A DNA stretch of 64,000 nt from Iodobacter arcticus (GCF_042664895.1 NZ_JBHTBQ010000035.1:176546-240545), one strand, 5' to 3'; shown: positions 44,418-54,740, numbered from the stretch's first letter. Notes: a model not told the origin generated them from the sequence alone. Program-made: numbers and translations.

Positions 44418-44996
44418 ATGATACCGTTTTTTGCCACCGACTTTCCATTGAATATGACTCCACATACTCGCGATTTATATCTCTGCTTTGGGCTTGCGCT
44501 ACTGGTCCACCTCAGTATTTTTATGTTTTATCCGGCAGCGCCCTCTTTAGCAGATAAGCCGCGGATGCAGGTTTTACTCCAAACAAAGGTGAGCACACAC
44601 AAAATAATCACTTCGCCGGAACAAGCAGCAAGCCCTCAGACACCTGCCCGCGCGCCAAAAAACAATCGTCCAACAGCACAAGCCATCAGCCGCTCTTTGC
44701 CGCCAAGCGCCGCCCCCGAACCAATCATTGAGCAGCCCCCAATCAGCGATTTAGGCAATGCCATTGACAGTGTCATCGCCCCCAAGCTTGATCTTTCTAT
44801 CAAGCCTGAAGAAAGCCGCGAAAAGCAAAAACCACCCGGCTTAAACCCGCAGCCTGAAGCTGTACGCTCTAAAATGGCAAAATCTTTAGATAGGGCCATC
44901 AAGCCCGATTGCAAAAATGCCTACTCAGCCATGGGACCGCTCGCTGCCGTGCCTTTACTTTATGATGCGCTCACAGATACGGGCTGCGCATGGTGA
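44418..44996 (+). CDS. Proline-rich TonB-like anchored protein, function unknown
   Basis: A 192-residue protein with one N-terminal membrane helix (LCFGLALLVHLSIFMFYPA), a proline- and lysine-rich periplasmic stretch (about 45-150) and a short conserved end, KPDCKNAYSAMGPLAAVPLL then YDALTDTGCAW, with two cysteines. The topology is TonB-like but the TonB C-terminal domain is absent. Similar endings occur in other betaproteobacterial hypothetical proteins as I recall them. An inner ATG at 44454 could be the start. It is monocistronic. Confidence 0.65.
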   Translation: MIPFFATDFPLNMTPHTRDLYLCFGLALLVHLSIFMFYPAAPSLADKPRMQVLLQTKVSTHKIITSPEQAASPQTPARAPKNNRPTAQAISRSLPPSAAPEPIIEQPPISDLGNAIDSVIAPKLDLSIKPEESREKQKPPGLNPQPEAVRSKMAKSLDRAIKPDCKNAYSAMGPLAAVPLLYDALTDTGCAW

Positions 44997-45092
44997 TTTC
45001 CTTCAAGGAGGGGGAAAACAGCGGCTAAGGGCTAAAGCAGAGAAAGCCCTAGCCTATCAACTTAAGGAAAAACAATAAAAAACGTGTTTTTC

Positions 45093-45157
45093 GTAGGCGC
45101 AGCTTTAGCTGCAAAAGCGCTGTGCATCAAAATATTCGCGGCAATAGCCACTCCTAC
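45093..45157. repeat. Imperfect palindromic repeat (GTAGGCGCAGCTTTAGCTGC type)
   Basis: About 65 bp with GTAGGCGCAGCTTTAGCTGC at one end and GGCAATAGCCACTCCTAC at the other, an imperfect inverted repeat of a common intergenic type. It lies in the 222-bp gap before the LytTR regulator gene end. Confidence 0.55.
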
Positions 45158-45218
45158 GGTACGCGCCTTTAAGTTAATCGAATTGGGATAAGTCGGCGGG
45201 GATGCTTTTGCGGGGCAC

Positions 45219-45965
45219 TTACATTTGCTTAAATAAATGGGTAAAGCTACGGCTTACTTCCAGCTTTTCGCTTAAGCCATTCACCTTCACCAGTAAACGC
45301 CCGCGAATATCCTTCACCACGCCTTCAATCGCCTTGCTATTTACAAGCGTGGCACGGTGAATTTGCCAGAATAGATCTGGGTTTAATTCTTCTAATAAAT
45401 CACGCACGGGTTTTCTGATTAAAGCTTCGTAATTTTTAGTTTGCACTCGCGTATATTTTTCATCCGATTGAAAAAACAAGACCTCTTCAACCGGAATTAA
45501 ACGTAATTCCTGCCCCATCGACGCCTGTATCCATTGCAGGTATACCGGCTTATTGATAACCTGCTTAGCAATTTGGGCAATTAAAGCCTGCATATCATTA
45601 GGCGGGCTTGCTAAACGTTTTTTTAAACGCTCGACGGTTAAAGATAAGCGTTCAGGGTCAGCTGGTTTTAATACATAATCAATTGCGCCATGCTCAAAAG
45701 CTTCTACCGCATATTGATCATAAGCGGTTACAAAAACCACATGAGTAGATTGCGAAACGGCTTGTGCGGCTTCCAGTCCGGTAATACCGGGCATACGGAT
45801 ATCTAAAAATGCAAAATCAGGCTGATGCGCTAATGTCAGGTTAATCGCTTCTTCACCATTTTTAGCTTCGGCAATAATTTCCAATTCTGGCCATACTTGC
45901 GCCAAGCGCAGCTTTAATTGATCACGCATTAAACGTTCATCATCGGCAATCAGTGCAGTTGGCAT
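45219..45965 (-). CDS. LytTR-family response regulator
   Basis: A 248-residue regulator with an N-terminal receiver (ALIADDERLMRDQL, Asp in FAFLDIRMPGITGL, Lys in DYVLKPADPERL) and a C-terminal LytTR DNA-binding domain (EEVLFFQSDEKYTRVQT, FWQIHRATLVNSKAI). LytTR proteins bind paired direct repeats; none was clearly identified. Its partner kinase lies 39 bp upstream on the same strand. LytTR systems often control export, pili, biofilm or peptide genes. Confidence 0.92.
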   Translation of the reverse strand: MPTALIADDERLMRDQLKLRLAQVWPELEIIAEAKNGEEAINLTLAHQPDFAFLDIRMPGITGLEAAQAVSQSTHVVFVTAYDQYAVEAFEHGAIDYVLKPADPERLSLTVERLKKRLASPPNDMQALIAQIAKQVINKPVYLQWIQASMGQELRLIPVEEVLFFQSDEKYTRVQTKNYEALIRKPVRDLLEELNPDLFWQIHRATLVNSKAIEGVVKDIRGRLLVKVNGLSEKLEVSRSFTHLFKQM

Positions 45966-46004
45966 TGCAAAACCTCAAATAATTATATCGTTATTTGTAA
46001 ATAA

Positions 46005-47312
46005 TTACGCCGCCAAAGTATAAGGCACTTCAATCGTAATGCACACCCCTGAGGGCTGATTCTCTGTAATTGAAAACAAGCTATTTCCTTTATAAAGCAA
46101 GGCCAACCGTTCACGAATATTTTGCAAGCCCAAGCCCGTGCCACTGCTTTTCGCCATTCCAAACCCTAAGCCATTATCAACCACACTAATTCGCAATTTC
46201 TGATGCGCAATTTCTGCATGCACGCTCAGGCTGCCACCTTCTGTTTTTGGCTCTAAGCCATGCTTAATTGCATTTTCAACGAGGGTTTGCAAAATCATCG
46301 GCGGAAAAGCGGCCGAGCGTAAGCCTTCGGGAATATGGATATTAAATTCTAAGCGCTCTTCCATACGCATTTTTAAGAGTTCTAAATACGCCGCCACCAT
46401 ATCGGCCTCACGGCCCAAATGATTGCTCGATGCATGGTCCCGTATCTGCGGTAACACTTGGCGCAAATACTGAATCAAGCTGCGCTGCATGGCGGATGCG
46501 CGCGGCGGATCGGTTTCAATTAAATACTCAACGGAAGCCAAGGTATTAAATAAGAAATGCGGCTCAATTTGCGCCTGCATCATTTGTATTTTGGCCTCGG
46601 CCACTTGCCTTAATAAGGCCTCTCTTTCGGATTCTTTTTGCGCTTCTCTAGCAAGGGCTTCGGCGCGTTTTTTTCCACCCATAAATACTTTAATACCCAG
46701 CAACATCATAACAAAAAGAAATACCCAATCATTCACAGAAATACTAGTCGACACCATGGTCTGGGGTGGTGTTTCTCTTTCAACGCTAGATAAATAATCG
46801 CTCACCGCATCAATCAATTCATCCTTATCACCTGGAGATAAAATACTATCCTGAATCACGCTTAAATTCGCGATTTTGTCGCGCAATTTTTTCTTAAAAT
46901 TTTCTTTATCGTGGTTTTCTTTTTTAGCCTCTGCGAGTTCTTTTTCTGCATCCGCCTTTTCCTGCTCTGCTTGCCGCTGATCCGCATCTTTATCTACTGG
47001 CCTCTCCCACGCATTGGAAGACTGATCCAATGGTTTAGAGTCTATTTTCTTTTCCTCTTCCTGGCTTGGCTTGTGAATCACAACCGGCGGCGCAGGAGGG
47101 ACTGGCGAAGCAACATGGTATTCTGCTTTTCTAAAACCATTAATCCCATCCTCGATCGCGCTACCCATGATCAATAATAAAATCATTAAGAAAACAAACT
47201 TACCCCAGCCCATCTGGATTACCCAAACAGCCAGCCGGTCAAATACTATTTTTGAAAATTCAAAAAGTTCATTAAGCTGTGCCTTGATTATTTCCAAATT
47301 TTTCTTATTCAT
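46005..47312 (-). CDS. LytS/FimS-type sensor histidine kinase (His_kinase family)
   Basis: A 435-residue kinase. TM1 is near residues 36-55; a periplasmic region follows, proline rich and then a long charged coiled coil (about 65-190); TM2 is near 205-220. The cytoplasmic part carries the His_kinase motif QAQIEPHFLFNTLASVEYL (phosphoacceptor His) and ATPase boxes LVENAIKHGLEP and GTGLGLQNIRERL. The start at 47312 avoids overlap with the upstream gene; a TTG at 47396 would overlap it. The unusual coiled-coil periplasmic domain suggests sensing of an envelope protein, perhaps the repeat protein encoded just upstream. Confidence 0.88.
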   Translation of the reverse strand: MNKKNLEIIKAQLNELFEFSKIVFDRLAVWVIQMGWGKFVFLMILLLIMGSAIEDGINGFRKAEYHVASPVPPAPPVVIHKPSQEEEKKIDSKPLDQSSNAWERPVDKDADQRQAEQEKADAEKELAEAKKENHDKENFKKKLRDKIANLSVIQDSILSPGDKDELIDAVSDYLSSVERETPPQTMVSTSISVNDWVFLFVMMLLGIKVFMGGKKRAEALAREAQKESEREALLRQVAEAKIQMMQAQIEPHFLFNTLASVEYLIETDPPRASAMQRSLIQYLRQVLPQIRDHASSNHLGREADMVAAYLELLKMRMEERLEFNIHIPEGLRSAAFPPMILQTLVENAIKHGLEPKTEGGSLSVHAEIAHQKLRISVVDNGLGFGMAKSSGTGLGLQNIRERLALLYKGNSLFSITENQPSGVCITIEVPYTLAA

Positions 47313-47352
47313 GCCCAGCCCATGGCTTGAGTTGATATTGCTCAACCGTTGA

Positions 47353-47784
47353 TTACACCCCATAAGGCATAAAAGGATTGATTTTTTTTGCCACAATCAA
47401 CGATGGATAAGCGGCCTTAAAGAACAACATATTTTCTTGCTCTGCCGTTTGCGCCACACGCTCTGGCACACAATCTTTTTTGCCTATCACTTCAATTCTT
47501 GGCAATCTAATAATCTGTGTATCTGCAGCTACGATAGTTGATGCAGATTTAAGCAAATGAGTACGCTTAGCAACTACCTCTATTCTGGGCAATTTGATAA
47601 TGGGGGTATTTTTATTGATTGCGGTGCCCGAAGCAACCATAACTAGCAAAGTTTTCAGCGGATGAGTCCGCTTAGCGACGACCTCTATTCTTGGTAATTT
47701 AATAATCTCTGGCGCTTTTTCAATCGGAGCTGCAAATACAGGAGCGGAGGCAATCAAGGCAATGGCGATTAATAAAGTTTTCAT
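47353..47784 (-). CDS. Exported protein with three KLPRIEV repeats
   Basis: A 143-residue protein with a signal peptide (MKTLLIAIALIASAPVFA). Three repeats follow: IIKLPRIEVVAKRTH at about 27-41 and 62-76, and IIRLPRIEVIGKKDC at about 91-105. The motif looks like a TonB box or the first plug strand of TonB-dependent receptors, and each copy ends in a dibasic pair. I know of no function. It has an AGAG site, is 40 bp upstream of the LytS-type kinase gene on the same strand, and is probably cotranscribed with the two-component system. Confidence 0.75.
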   Translation of the reverse strand: MKTLLIAIALIASAPVFAAPIEKAPEIIKLPRIEVVAKRTHPLKTLLVMVASGTAINKNTPIIKLPRIEVVAKRTHLLKSASTIVAADTQIIRLPRIEVIGKKDCVPERVAQTAEQENMLFFKAAYPSLIVAKKINPFMPYGV

Positions 47785-47957
47785 GACATTCTCTTGCAAA
47801 GTGGAAGTAATGCCACTTTAACCAAGCCATTTCTATTCTTAAACCGCCTTGCGATCAAATACAAAAAGGAAGGCTCAGACTGCAAAAAAACCATGCCAGA
47901 ATGCGCAGCAAAGCCACCGAAAAATGCACCCACCCCACTCCTTAAGCTTTACTGCGC

Positions 47958-49361
47958 CTATTTAGCCTCGCTCACCGCAGAAGCACCTTCATGCTTTTTA
48001 CGTGTTTTTTCAGCCGCCTGGTAAGCAATGTAATAGCGACTGACACTCGATACATAATCCACCATGCCTTTGCTTACCGACTTTAAAGCCACTTTTTCTA
48101 CATTACCCAACCAGCGGTTGCGATCCAGCCCCTGTGCCGCAGCTTGGTTACGCAATTGCTGCACTCGGCCCTCGCCCGCGTTATAAGCAGCAATCATAAA
48201 ATACAACTGATCCTCATCATTAATACTGGGGTTATTAAAAAAGTTGCGCAAATAACCCAGATAGCGAGCCGCCGCCGTCACATTGCCCTCTGCATCGTGC
48301 GGGTTTTTAACGCCCATATTCCGGGCGGTGTTTGGATTAATTTGCATCACGCCGGTTGGGCCATTTTTACGAACAACCGATTTTAAACCCGTTTCCTTTT
48401 GACCAATCGCAGCCAGCAGGAGCCAATCTAAATTATTAGCTGCGGCCACAATTTGAAAAACCGGTGCAAAAAAAGCCAGCTTATCTAAGGAGCTTAGTTT
48501 TTCTGCGCTTTGCACTTTGCCATCAGCCACTAAAAAGCGCCGTGTGGTGCTTACCGCCTTATCCAGCACGCCGGTTTTTTCTGCAAAACGATTCAACGTT
48601 GCTAATAAGCTGCTGTCTTCTTTACGTACGGCCCACGCGACAGAAACACGCTCATCGGCACAGCTGATTTTTTTTAATTTAGGCAGTGTTTTATCCCATA
48701 GGCCAAGCATCGCCTCACTCACCAAGGTGGTTTTATCTGCGCCTTTATTAATTTCTGCCAGCAGCATTTCGCTACTTACGCCCGGCGCAGCGTGCTCCAC
48801 TTCAAATTCAAACAGCCCTGCTTTGCGCCTGGCATCATTAAAATCACCCAATAAGCGCTGGGCATAACTGCTGGCAGGAATACTTAACAGGTGTTTTTCT
48901 TCTTTATCTGCCCCTGCCACCGTACACCAGCGATCTTGCAAATAGGGAGTGGAGAAGGCTACAAGCTGCTTTGCGCCTTCAGTCACCGGCATCAGACCAG
49001 CGGCGATATCACCGCGACCCGATCTTAAGCCGGGAATTAACTCACCCGCATCCACGGGAATAAATTGCAGACGTAGCGGAGGCACGCCCTTGCCCCGGCC
49101 TTGATTTAAGAATTTTTCAAACTCGGTGAGCATGCTGTATTCCACACCGTACTGACGACCATTTTTAATAAAAAAGGTCGAAGGCCCCAACGCCACAAGC
49201 ACCCGCAGCCGCTCTGGCGGAGAATTCGCATCAAAATCTGCATCTGCCGCAGCCAGTTGGGAAGGCTTTGACAAAGTTGGATGCGTGCTTTTTACACTGG
49301 CTACAGGCTTTGCCCAAAGCGGGCCCATCAGAAACAAACAGAGCATCAAGAATCGTATCAT
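47958..49361 (-). CDS. MltF-like membrane-bound lytic transglycosylase
   Basis: A 467-residue exported protein: signal peptide (MIRFLMLCLFLMGPLWA), a type 3 solute-binding domain (about 50-290, LRVLVALGPSTFF, GRGDIAAGLMPVT) and a lytic transglycosylase domain (about 305-450) with the catalytic Glu in GQKETGLKS, then GVMQINPNTARNMG and FMIAAYNAGEGRVQQL. This is the MltF architecture. The catalytic region has ET where ES is more usual. The enzyme would cleave peptidoglycan to anhydromuropeptides. The 366-bp gap upstream to the next gene shows no recognisable feature. Confidence 0.9.
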   Translation of the reverse strand: MIRFLMLCLFLMGPLWAKPVASVKSTHPTLSKPSQLAAADADFDANSPPERLRVLVALGPSTFFIKNGRQYGVEYSMLTEFEKFLNQGRGKGVPPLRLQFIPVDAGELIPGLRSGRGDIAAGLMPVTEGAKQLVAFSTPYLQDRWCTVAGADKEEKHLLSIPASSYAQRLLGDFNDARRKAGLFEFEVEHAAPGVSSEMLLAEINKGADKTTLVSEAMLGLWDKTLPKLKKISCADERVSVAWAVRKEDSSLLATLNRFAEKTGVLDKAVSTTRRFLVADGKVQSAEKLSSLDKLAFFAPVFQIVAAANNLDWLLLAAIGQKETGLKSVVRKNGPTGVMQINPNTARNMGVKNPHDAEGNVTAAARYLGYLRNFFNNPSINDEDQLYFMIAAYNAGEGRVQQLRNQAAAQGLDRNRWLGNVEKVALKSVSKGMVDYVSSVSRYYIAYQAAEKTRKKHEGASAVSEAK

Positions 49362-49727
49362 TCGCGGTTTCCGAGTTTGCTGTGTATCACGTGCGATAAG
49401 CGTTTGTTTTATGATCGTGCTTATCCGTTTTTTACTACGAATCAGAGCATGATGCGATCAATATGGATGGCGATATCAAGAAATAACAAGGCAGAACCGG
49501 TGCAAAACAAACGCCAGCAGCGGCTCATTCTAATGATAGAAAGCAATAGTTCCAACACTGCAGGTATCGGCTAAAGCCGTCAGGCCGTATAATCGCCACT
49601 AAGATTTTTCCTGGCAATATCATCACGCGCCGCCTGCCTGGCCGCAATAGGCAGAAACAGACACGCTAGATATGCCCTGTATATTAAACACTCAATAACA
49701 AGCAAAACCCCTGCTTCAAGGTATCAA

Positions 49728-51629
49728 ATGCCCATTTTAATTGTAGAAAACGCTCATCTCGCCTACGGCCATGTCCCGCTCTTAGATGGAGCCAGCTTTA
49801 TTCTTGAGCCAGGCGAGCGCGTTGGTCTGATCGGTCGCAATGGTGCGGGCAAGTCTTCCATGCTCAAAACGATCGCAGGCGTCACCAAGCTGGACGATGG
49901 CGTAATTCGCCTCGAAACCGGCGCAAAAATGGCTTTTGTTTCGCAAGAGCCGGTATTTGATATGGAGCACACCGTTTACGAGGCGGTGGCTGAAGGCTTG
50001 GGCGGCGTACGTCAAGTACTGATTGATTACCACGCAGCGCTACTCACACTCGATGACAGCGAAGAAAGCCTGACGCGCCTGATGGATCTGCAGCACGAGC
50101 TGGAATCCCAGGACGGCTGGCGACTCGATTCGCTGATTGCTTCGATTATGTCGCACCTTGATTTACCGGCTGAAACAAAAATCGGCGCTTTGTCCGGCGG
50201 CTGGAAAAAACGCGTGGCACTGGCGCGTGCGCTGGTTTCCGAGCCTCAGCTCTTGCTGCTTGATGAGCCAACCAACCACCTAGATGTCAGCGCCATTGAA
50301 TGGCTGGAAGAGCTGCTTAAAAACTTTGCAGGCAGCGTGTTGTTTATTACCCACGACAGGCGCTTCCTGGACAATATCTCCACCCGCATTATTGAGCTAG
50401 ATCGCGGCACGCTGACTAGCTTCCCCGGCAATTTCAAAGCCTATGAAGCCAAAAAACAAGAATTAATCGAGCAAGAAGAATTCACCAATAAAAAATTCGA
50501 CAAAGCATTAGCTCAAGAGGAAGTGTGGATTCGCCAAGGGATTAAGGCCCGCCGCACCCGTAATGAAGGCCGTGTTCGCCGCCTAGAAGCCTTGCGCATC
50601 GAACGCAGCCAACGCCGTGAACGCGTGGGCAATGTCAGCTTTAATGTGGATGCAGGCGATAAATCCGGCAAGCTGGTCGCTGAGCTAGAAAACGTCACCA
50701 AGGGCTATAACGGCCGCACGTTAGTTGGCAACTACAGCACTCGCCTGATTCGTGGCGATCGTATTGGTCTGGTTGGCCCGAACGGCGCAGGCAAAACCAC
50801 CTTATTAAAAATGATTCTGGGTGAATTACAACCTGATAGCGGTGAGGTGAAGTTAGGCACCAATCTGCAAGTTGCTTACTTTGATCAATTCCGTGAGCAA
50901 CTTGACGAAAACGCAACTGTCATCGATACCATCAGTCAGGGTAATGACTTTATCGAGATTGGCAATCAGCGTAAGCACGTAATCAGCTATCTTGAAGAAT
51001 TCCTTTTTGCCCCAGCCCGCGCCCGCAGCCCGGTGAGCTCTTTATCCGGCGGCGAGCGCAACCGTTTGCTACTGGCACGTCTGTTTACCCGCCCTGCCAA
51101 TGTGCTGGTATTGGATGAGCCGACCAACGATCTGGACATTGACACCTTAGAGCTACTCGAAGAATTACTGTCTAGCTATTCTGGCACAGTGTTCTTAGTG
51201 AGCCATGATCGTGCCTTCCTCGACAATGTAGTGACTCAGGTGATTGCATTTGAAGGCGATGGTGTCCTAATTGAAAACGCCGGTGGTTACGCAGACTGGA
51301 TGGAAGCCAAAGCACGGATGGCCAGCAGCGCCCCCGCTGCACCGGCAGCTGCGCCCAAAGCCAACGTCTCAGCACCAGCCAAACAGGCTGAACCTGCTAA
51401 GACCAAGAAAAAGCTCTCTTTTAATGACGCTCGCCTTTTAGAGCAATTACCTTTACAAATCAGTGCGCTTGAAGCAGAAAAAACCGATATCGAGCAACAA
51501 TTACTCGATGCCAGCATCTACCGTAACGGGCCAAAGCTCGCAAGGGAAATGCAGCTACGGATTGAAGAAATTGACACACTTGTACTAGAAAAGCTAAGCC
51601 GTTGGGAAGAACTGGACGCTAAGTCTTAA
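49728..51629 (+). CDS. uup: ABC-F family ATPase, Uup-like
   Basis: A soluble protein of 633 residues with two ATP-binding cassettes and no membrane domain: Walker A GRNGAGKSS (about 36-44) and GPNGAGKTT (about 350), signatures LSGGWKKRVALARAL and LSGGERNRLLLARLF, and Walker B LLLLDEPTNHLDV and LVLDEPTNDLDI. The inter-domain linker is very basic (ARRTRNEGRVRRLEALRIER). A C-terminal coiled coil (about 560-633) follows an Ala/Pro-rich hinge, as in Uup. ABC-F proteins act on the ribosome; Uup also affects transposon excision and ribosome assembly. Confidence 0.92.
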   Translation: MPILIVENAHLAYGHVPLLDGASFILEPGERVGLIGRNGAGKSSMLKTIAGVTKLDDGVIRLETGAKMAFVSQEPVFDMEHTVYEAVAEGLGGVRQVLIDYHAALLTLDDSEESLTRLMDLQHELESQDGWRLDSLIASIMSHLDLPAETKIGALSGGWKKRVALARALVSEPQLLLLDEPTNHLDVSAIEWLEELLKNFAGSVLFITHDRRFLDNISTRIIELDRGTLTSFPGNFKAYEAKKQELIEQEEFTNKKFDKALAQEEVWIRQGIKARRTRNEGRVRRLEALRIERSQRRERVGNVSFNVDAGDKSGKLVAELENVTKGYNGRTLVGNYSTRLIRGDRIGLVGPNGAGKTTLLKMILGELQPDSGEVKLGTNLQVAYFDQFREQLDENATVIDTISQGNDFIEIGNQRKHVISYLEEFLFAPARARSPVSSLSGGERNRLLLARLFTRPANVLVLDEPTNDLDIDTLELLEELLSSYSGTVFLVSHDRAFLDNVVTQVIAFEGDGVLIENAGGYADWMEAKARMASSAPAAPAAAPKANVSAPAKQAEPAKTKKKLSFNDARLLEQLPLQISALEAEKTDIEQQLLDASIYRNGPKLAREMQLRIEEIDTLVLEKLSRWEELDAKS

Positions 51630-51738
51630 GACTGCGTCCTTTTTAAGCGCAGATTGCAAACACACTGAATGCTTTGCAATCTGCGCCCAGCCTGATTACC
51701 ACTGATGACCACTGATTACGACGCCACACTCCTAAGCT

Positions 51739-54630
51739 ATGAACCGGTTTTTTACCCGATCACTGCGCCCTACGGGCTCGGCCTCTTCTCTCAAGCTGCT
51801 GCGTGGCGGCCTGATTCTGCTGTATGCCATCTTAGCAATCGTCACTGCCCTGGCCCTGATCCTCATGTCGGTTTACGACTACCAGGCCACCATCAAAGAA
51901 GCAGAACGCAGTAGCCTATCCTTAGCCCGCTCTCTTGATGAGCACGCCGCACGCACTTTTGTGTCTGTTGAGCAATCCATGCAAAACATCGTGGAAAACC
52001 TCAATCAATTTGGGGGTGTTGACCAAGCAAATGAGTTACAAACCCACCAGGTTTTACAAGATAAAGTAAAGCTGGCGCCGCAAGTGCGCGGCATCATTAC
52101 CATCGATAGCAAGGGACTCATCCAGAGCCACGGCCTGGAGTACCCAACCCGCCGCGTTAATTTAGCGGATCGCAGTTATTTTCAGTATCACCGTCAATTT
52201 CAGGATTCCCGCCCGCTGATCGGCAACCCCCTGCTTAGCCGCACTGATGGCAAATGGCTTATCCCCGTTACCCAGCGCATCAAAAAAAACAAGGATGAGT
52301 TTGGCGGCGTCATTTTGGCCGGTGTAGAGCCACAATACTTTCTACAGTTTTATCGCTCGCTTAAATTAGCGGCAGGCAGCCATGTGCACTTACTACGCAG
52401 CGATGGGGTGATTTTGCTCAGCTACCCTTTTGACGAAAAGCAAATCGGCCGTAATTTACGCGATATTGATCCGCTCTTATTTGAGCAGCGCCGTCTGCAA
52501 GGCTCCAGCGTTTATCCAAGCACCGATAAAGACACCCAGCGGCTCACGGCATTTCACACCAGCCAAAGCGCACTACCGCTGATTATTCTGATTTCAACCG
52601 ATCGTAATACCCTGTTGCACCGCTTTACCAATGACCTTATCACGCGAGCTATTGCGGGCTTAAGCTTTGTACTGATTATTTCTTGCCTACTTTATTTACT
52701 GCTAAAACAAATACGGCGGGTCGAAGAGATTGAAGAGCGCCTGCATTTAACCCAATTTACGGTGGATGAAGCCCCCGACATTATTCTGTGGGCCAATATC
52801 TATGGCCAGATTTGCTATGCCAACCGCGCCACCTCAATCAGCACCGGCTATAGCCCGGATGAGCTACTTAAATTGCGTTTTTTTGATATTTTCCCGCAAA
52901 TTGATCAGGCCCAATGGCAAGGCTTCTGGGACACGCTTTCGGTAGAAAAACGGCTGCTCTTCACCACCCATCAAATTAATTTCCAACATGCGCAGCTGCC
53001 CGTTGAAATCACCTTCAGCCATATCACTTTTGCCGATGCGGCCTATCTTTGTGCCACCGTGCGTGATATTTCAGAGCAGCAAAACAGCGAACGGGAGCTG
53101 CGCCGCCACCGTGATCATCTGCAAGATTTAGTCTTAGAGCGCACAGCTGAAATTCGCTCAGTGCTCGACGCCAGCCCGCTTGCCATTATGCTCTCAGTAA
53201 AAGGCACCATCCGCTTAGTCAACCCTGCTTTTGAAACACTATTTGGCTATAGCACCGCCGAAATCACCGATATGCCAACCGATGTACTGCATGCTTCTGC
53301 ACAGCACTTTACGGCTTATAACAAGCCCATTCGTGAAGCAATCAAAAACAAGGGTATCTTCCGCGGCGAAATGGAACTCTACCGCCGTGATACATCCAGC
53401 TTCTGGGCCATGGTTTATGCCAAAGAAATGGTGACGGGGGACCTGAGCAAGGGCTTAATTTGCGTGATTGAAGACGTCAGCGCAGCCAGAATCGCCGCGC
53501 AAGCACTCAGGCAATCGGAGCGGCTAAAACGCACCATTATTGAAGGTACCGCAGACGGATTTATCCTGATTGATAGTAAAAGCCGCATTGTTGATATCAA
53601 CCAGGCCTTCTGCCACCATCTGGGCCTCAGCCGTGAAACGCTGATCGGCCAGCAAACCGACCAGCTTTGGCCAGATCATGCCTATGCGATTTTTCCAGAT
53701 AATCTATCCAACCAGCAAGTGCGCTCGAACCATGTAGGCGAGGTAACGCTAAGCTCTGCGGATGGCAAAACACGGCCCTTTTTAGTCAACTCTGCCTGTA
53801 TTTACGACGAGCATCAGCATTTAGAATACGCTTTTGCTTTTCTGACCAATATTTCCAAGCTAAAAGAAGTTGAACATCACTTACTGGAAGCCAAAGAAGC
53901 GGCGGAAGCCGCCAATATGGCCAAATCAATCTTTCTAGCCAATATGTCGCATGAATTACGCACCCCCATGCACGCCATCTTGTCTTTTTCTGAAATTGGC
54001 CAATCAAAAGTCGGCAGCACCGACAACAGCAATTTAATTCGCTATTTTGAACGGATTCATTCCAGTGGCAATCGCCTGCTTATCTTGCTCAATGATCTTT
54101 TAGATATGTCACGCCTTGAAGCCAATAAAATGCGCTACACCAAAATGATTTACGACCTAAGGCACATTGCCAAGCATGCCTCAAACGAGCTGGGTACACT
54201 ACTTACCAGCAAAAACATTCACTTTAGCCTAGATACTAAAACGCCCGCCCTGCTGCTCTACTTTGATAAAGCCCGAATTACCCAAGTGATTATTAATTTG
54301 CTCTCTAATGCCATTAAATTTAGCCCTGAAGGCAAAGAAATTAGTATTCACTTTATCAAAGAAGCTCAATTAAGCGATGGCCGCGCCGCTATGGGATTAA
54401 GCGTCAGTGATCAAGGCCCCGGCATTCCGGAAGCCGAGCTTGATTTAATCTTCGATAAGTTTATTCAAAGCAGCCGCCTGCACGGCCATGCAAGCGGCAC
54501 GGGCCTGGGACTAGCCATTAGCCGCCAGATTATGACCGATCATGCGGGTGAGATTTACGCCCGCAACGCCGAAGGCGGCGGCGCCGTCATCAGCATTCTG
54601 CTGCCTATTGAGCCGCCGGAAAGAGCGTAG
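51739..54630 (+). CDS. Sensor histidine kinase with Cache-type sensor and three PAS domains
   Basis: A 963-residue membrane kinase: TM1 about 24-50, a large periplasmic Cache-like domain (RGIITIDSKGLIQSHGLEYP, NLADRSYFQYHR, GVILAGVEPQYF) to about 290, TM2 about 300-322, three PAS regions (about 340-455, 475-590, 600-720), HisKA with NMSHELRTPMHAILSF (His near 737) and an HATPase domain (NLLSNAIKFSPEG, DQGPGIPE, GTGLGLAISRQI). No receiver domain follows, and no response regulator gene is adjacent, so its partner is elsewhere. The signal may be a small organic ligand. Confidence 0.92.
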   Translation: MNRFFTRSLRPTGSASSLKLLRGGLILLYAILAIVTALALILMSVYDYQATIKEAERSSLSLARSLDEHAARTFVSVEQSMQNIVENLNQFGGVDQANELQTHQVLQDKVKLAPQVRGIITIDSKGLIQSHGLEYPTRRVNLADRSYFQYHRQFQDSRPLIGNPLLSRTDGKWLIPVTQRIKKNKDEFGGVILAGVEPQYFLQFYRSLKLAAGSHVHLLRSDGVILLSYPFDEKQIGRNLRDIDPLLFEQRRLQGSSVYPSTDKDTQRLTAFHTSQSALPLIILISTDRNTLLHRFTNDLITRAIAGLSFVLIISCLLYLLLKQIRRVEEIEERLHLTQFTVDEAPDIILWANIYGQICYANRATSISTGYSPDELLKLRFFDIFPQIDQAQWQGFWDTLSVEKRLLFTTHQINFQHAQLPVEITFSHITFADAAYLCATVRDISEQQNSERELRRHRDHLQDLVLERTAEIRSVLDASPLAIMLSVKGTIRLVNPAFETLFGYSTAEITDMPTDVLHASAQHFTAYNKPIREAIKNKGIFRGEMELYRRDTSSFWAMVYAKEMVTGDLSKGLICVIEDVSAARIAAQALRQSERLKRTIIEGTADGFILIDSKSRIVDINQAFCHHLGLSRETLIGQQTDQLWPDHAYAIFPDNLSNQQVRSNHVGEVTLSSADGKTRPFLVNSACIYDEHQHLEYAFAFLTNISKLKEVEHHLLEAKEAAEAANMAKSIFLANMSHELRTPMHAILSFSEIGQSKVGSTDNSNLIRYFERIHSSGNRLLILLNDLLDMSRLEANKMRYTKMIYDLRHIAKHASNELGTLLTSKNIHFSLDTKTPALLLYFDKARITQVIINLLSNAIKFSPEGKEISIHFIKEAQLSDGRAAMGLSVSDQGPGIPEAELDLIFDKFIQSSRLHGHASGTGLGLAISRQIMTDHAGEIYARNAEGGGAVISILLPIEPPERA

Positions 54631-54740
54631 CAGCCCATAACAGGCCTCACTCAATTATTCCATCAACTTATAAAATCTGCGCCATAGCGGCATAATAAAA
54701 AAACAGACACCTTTAATCTTGTAAAAGTTAAAAGACGCTC

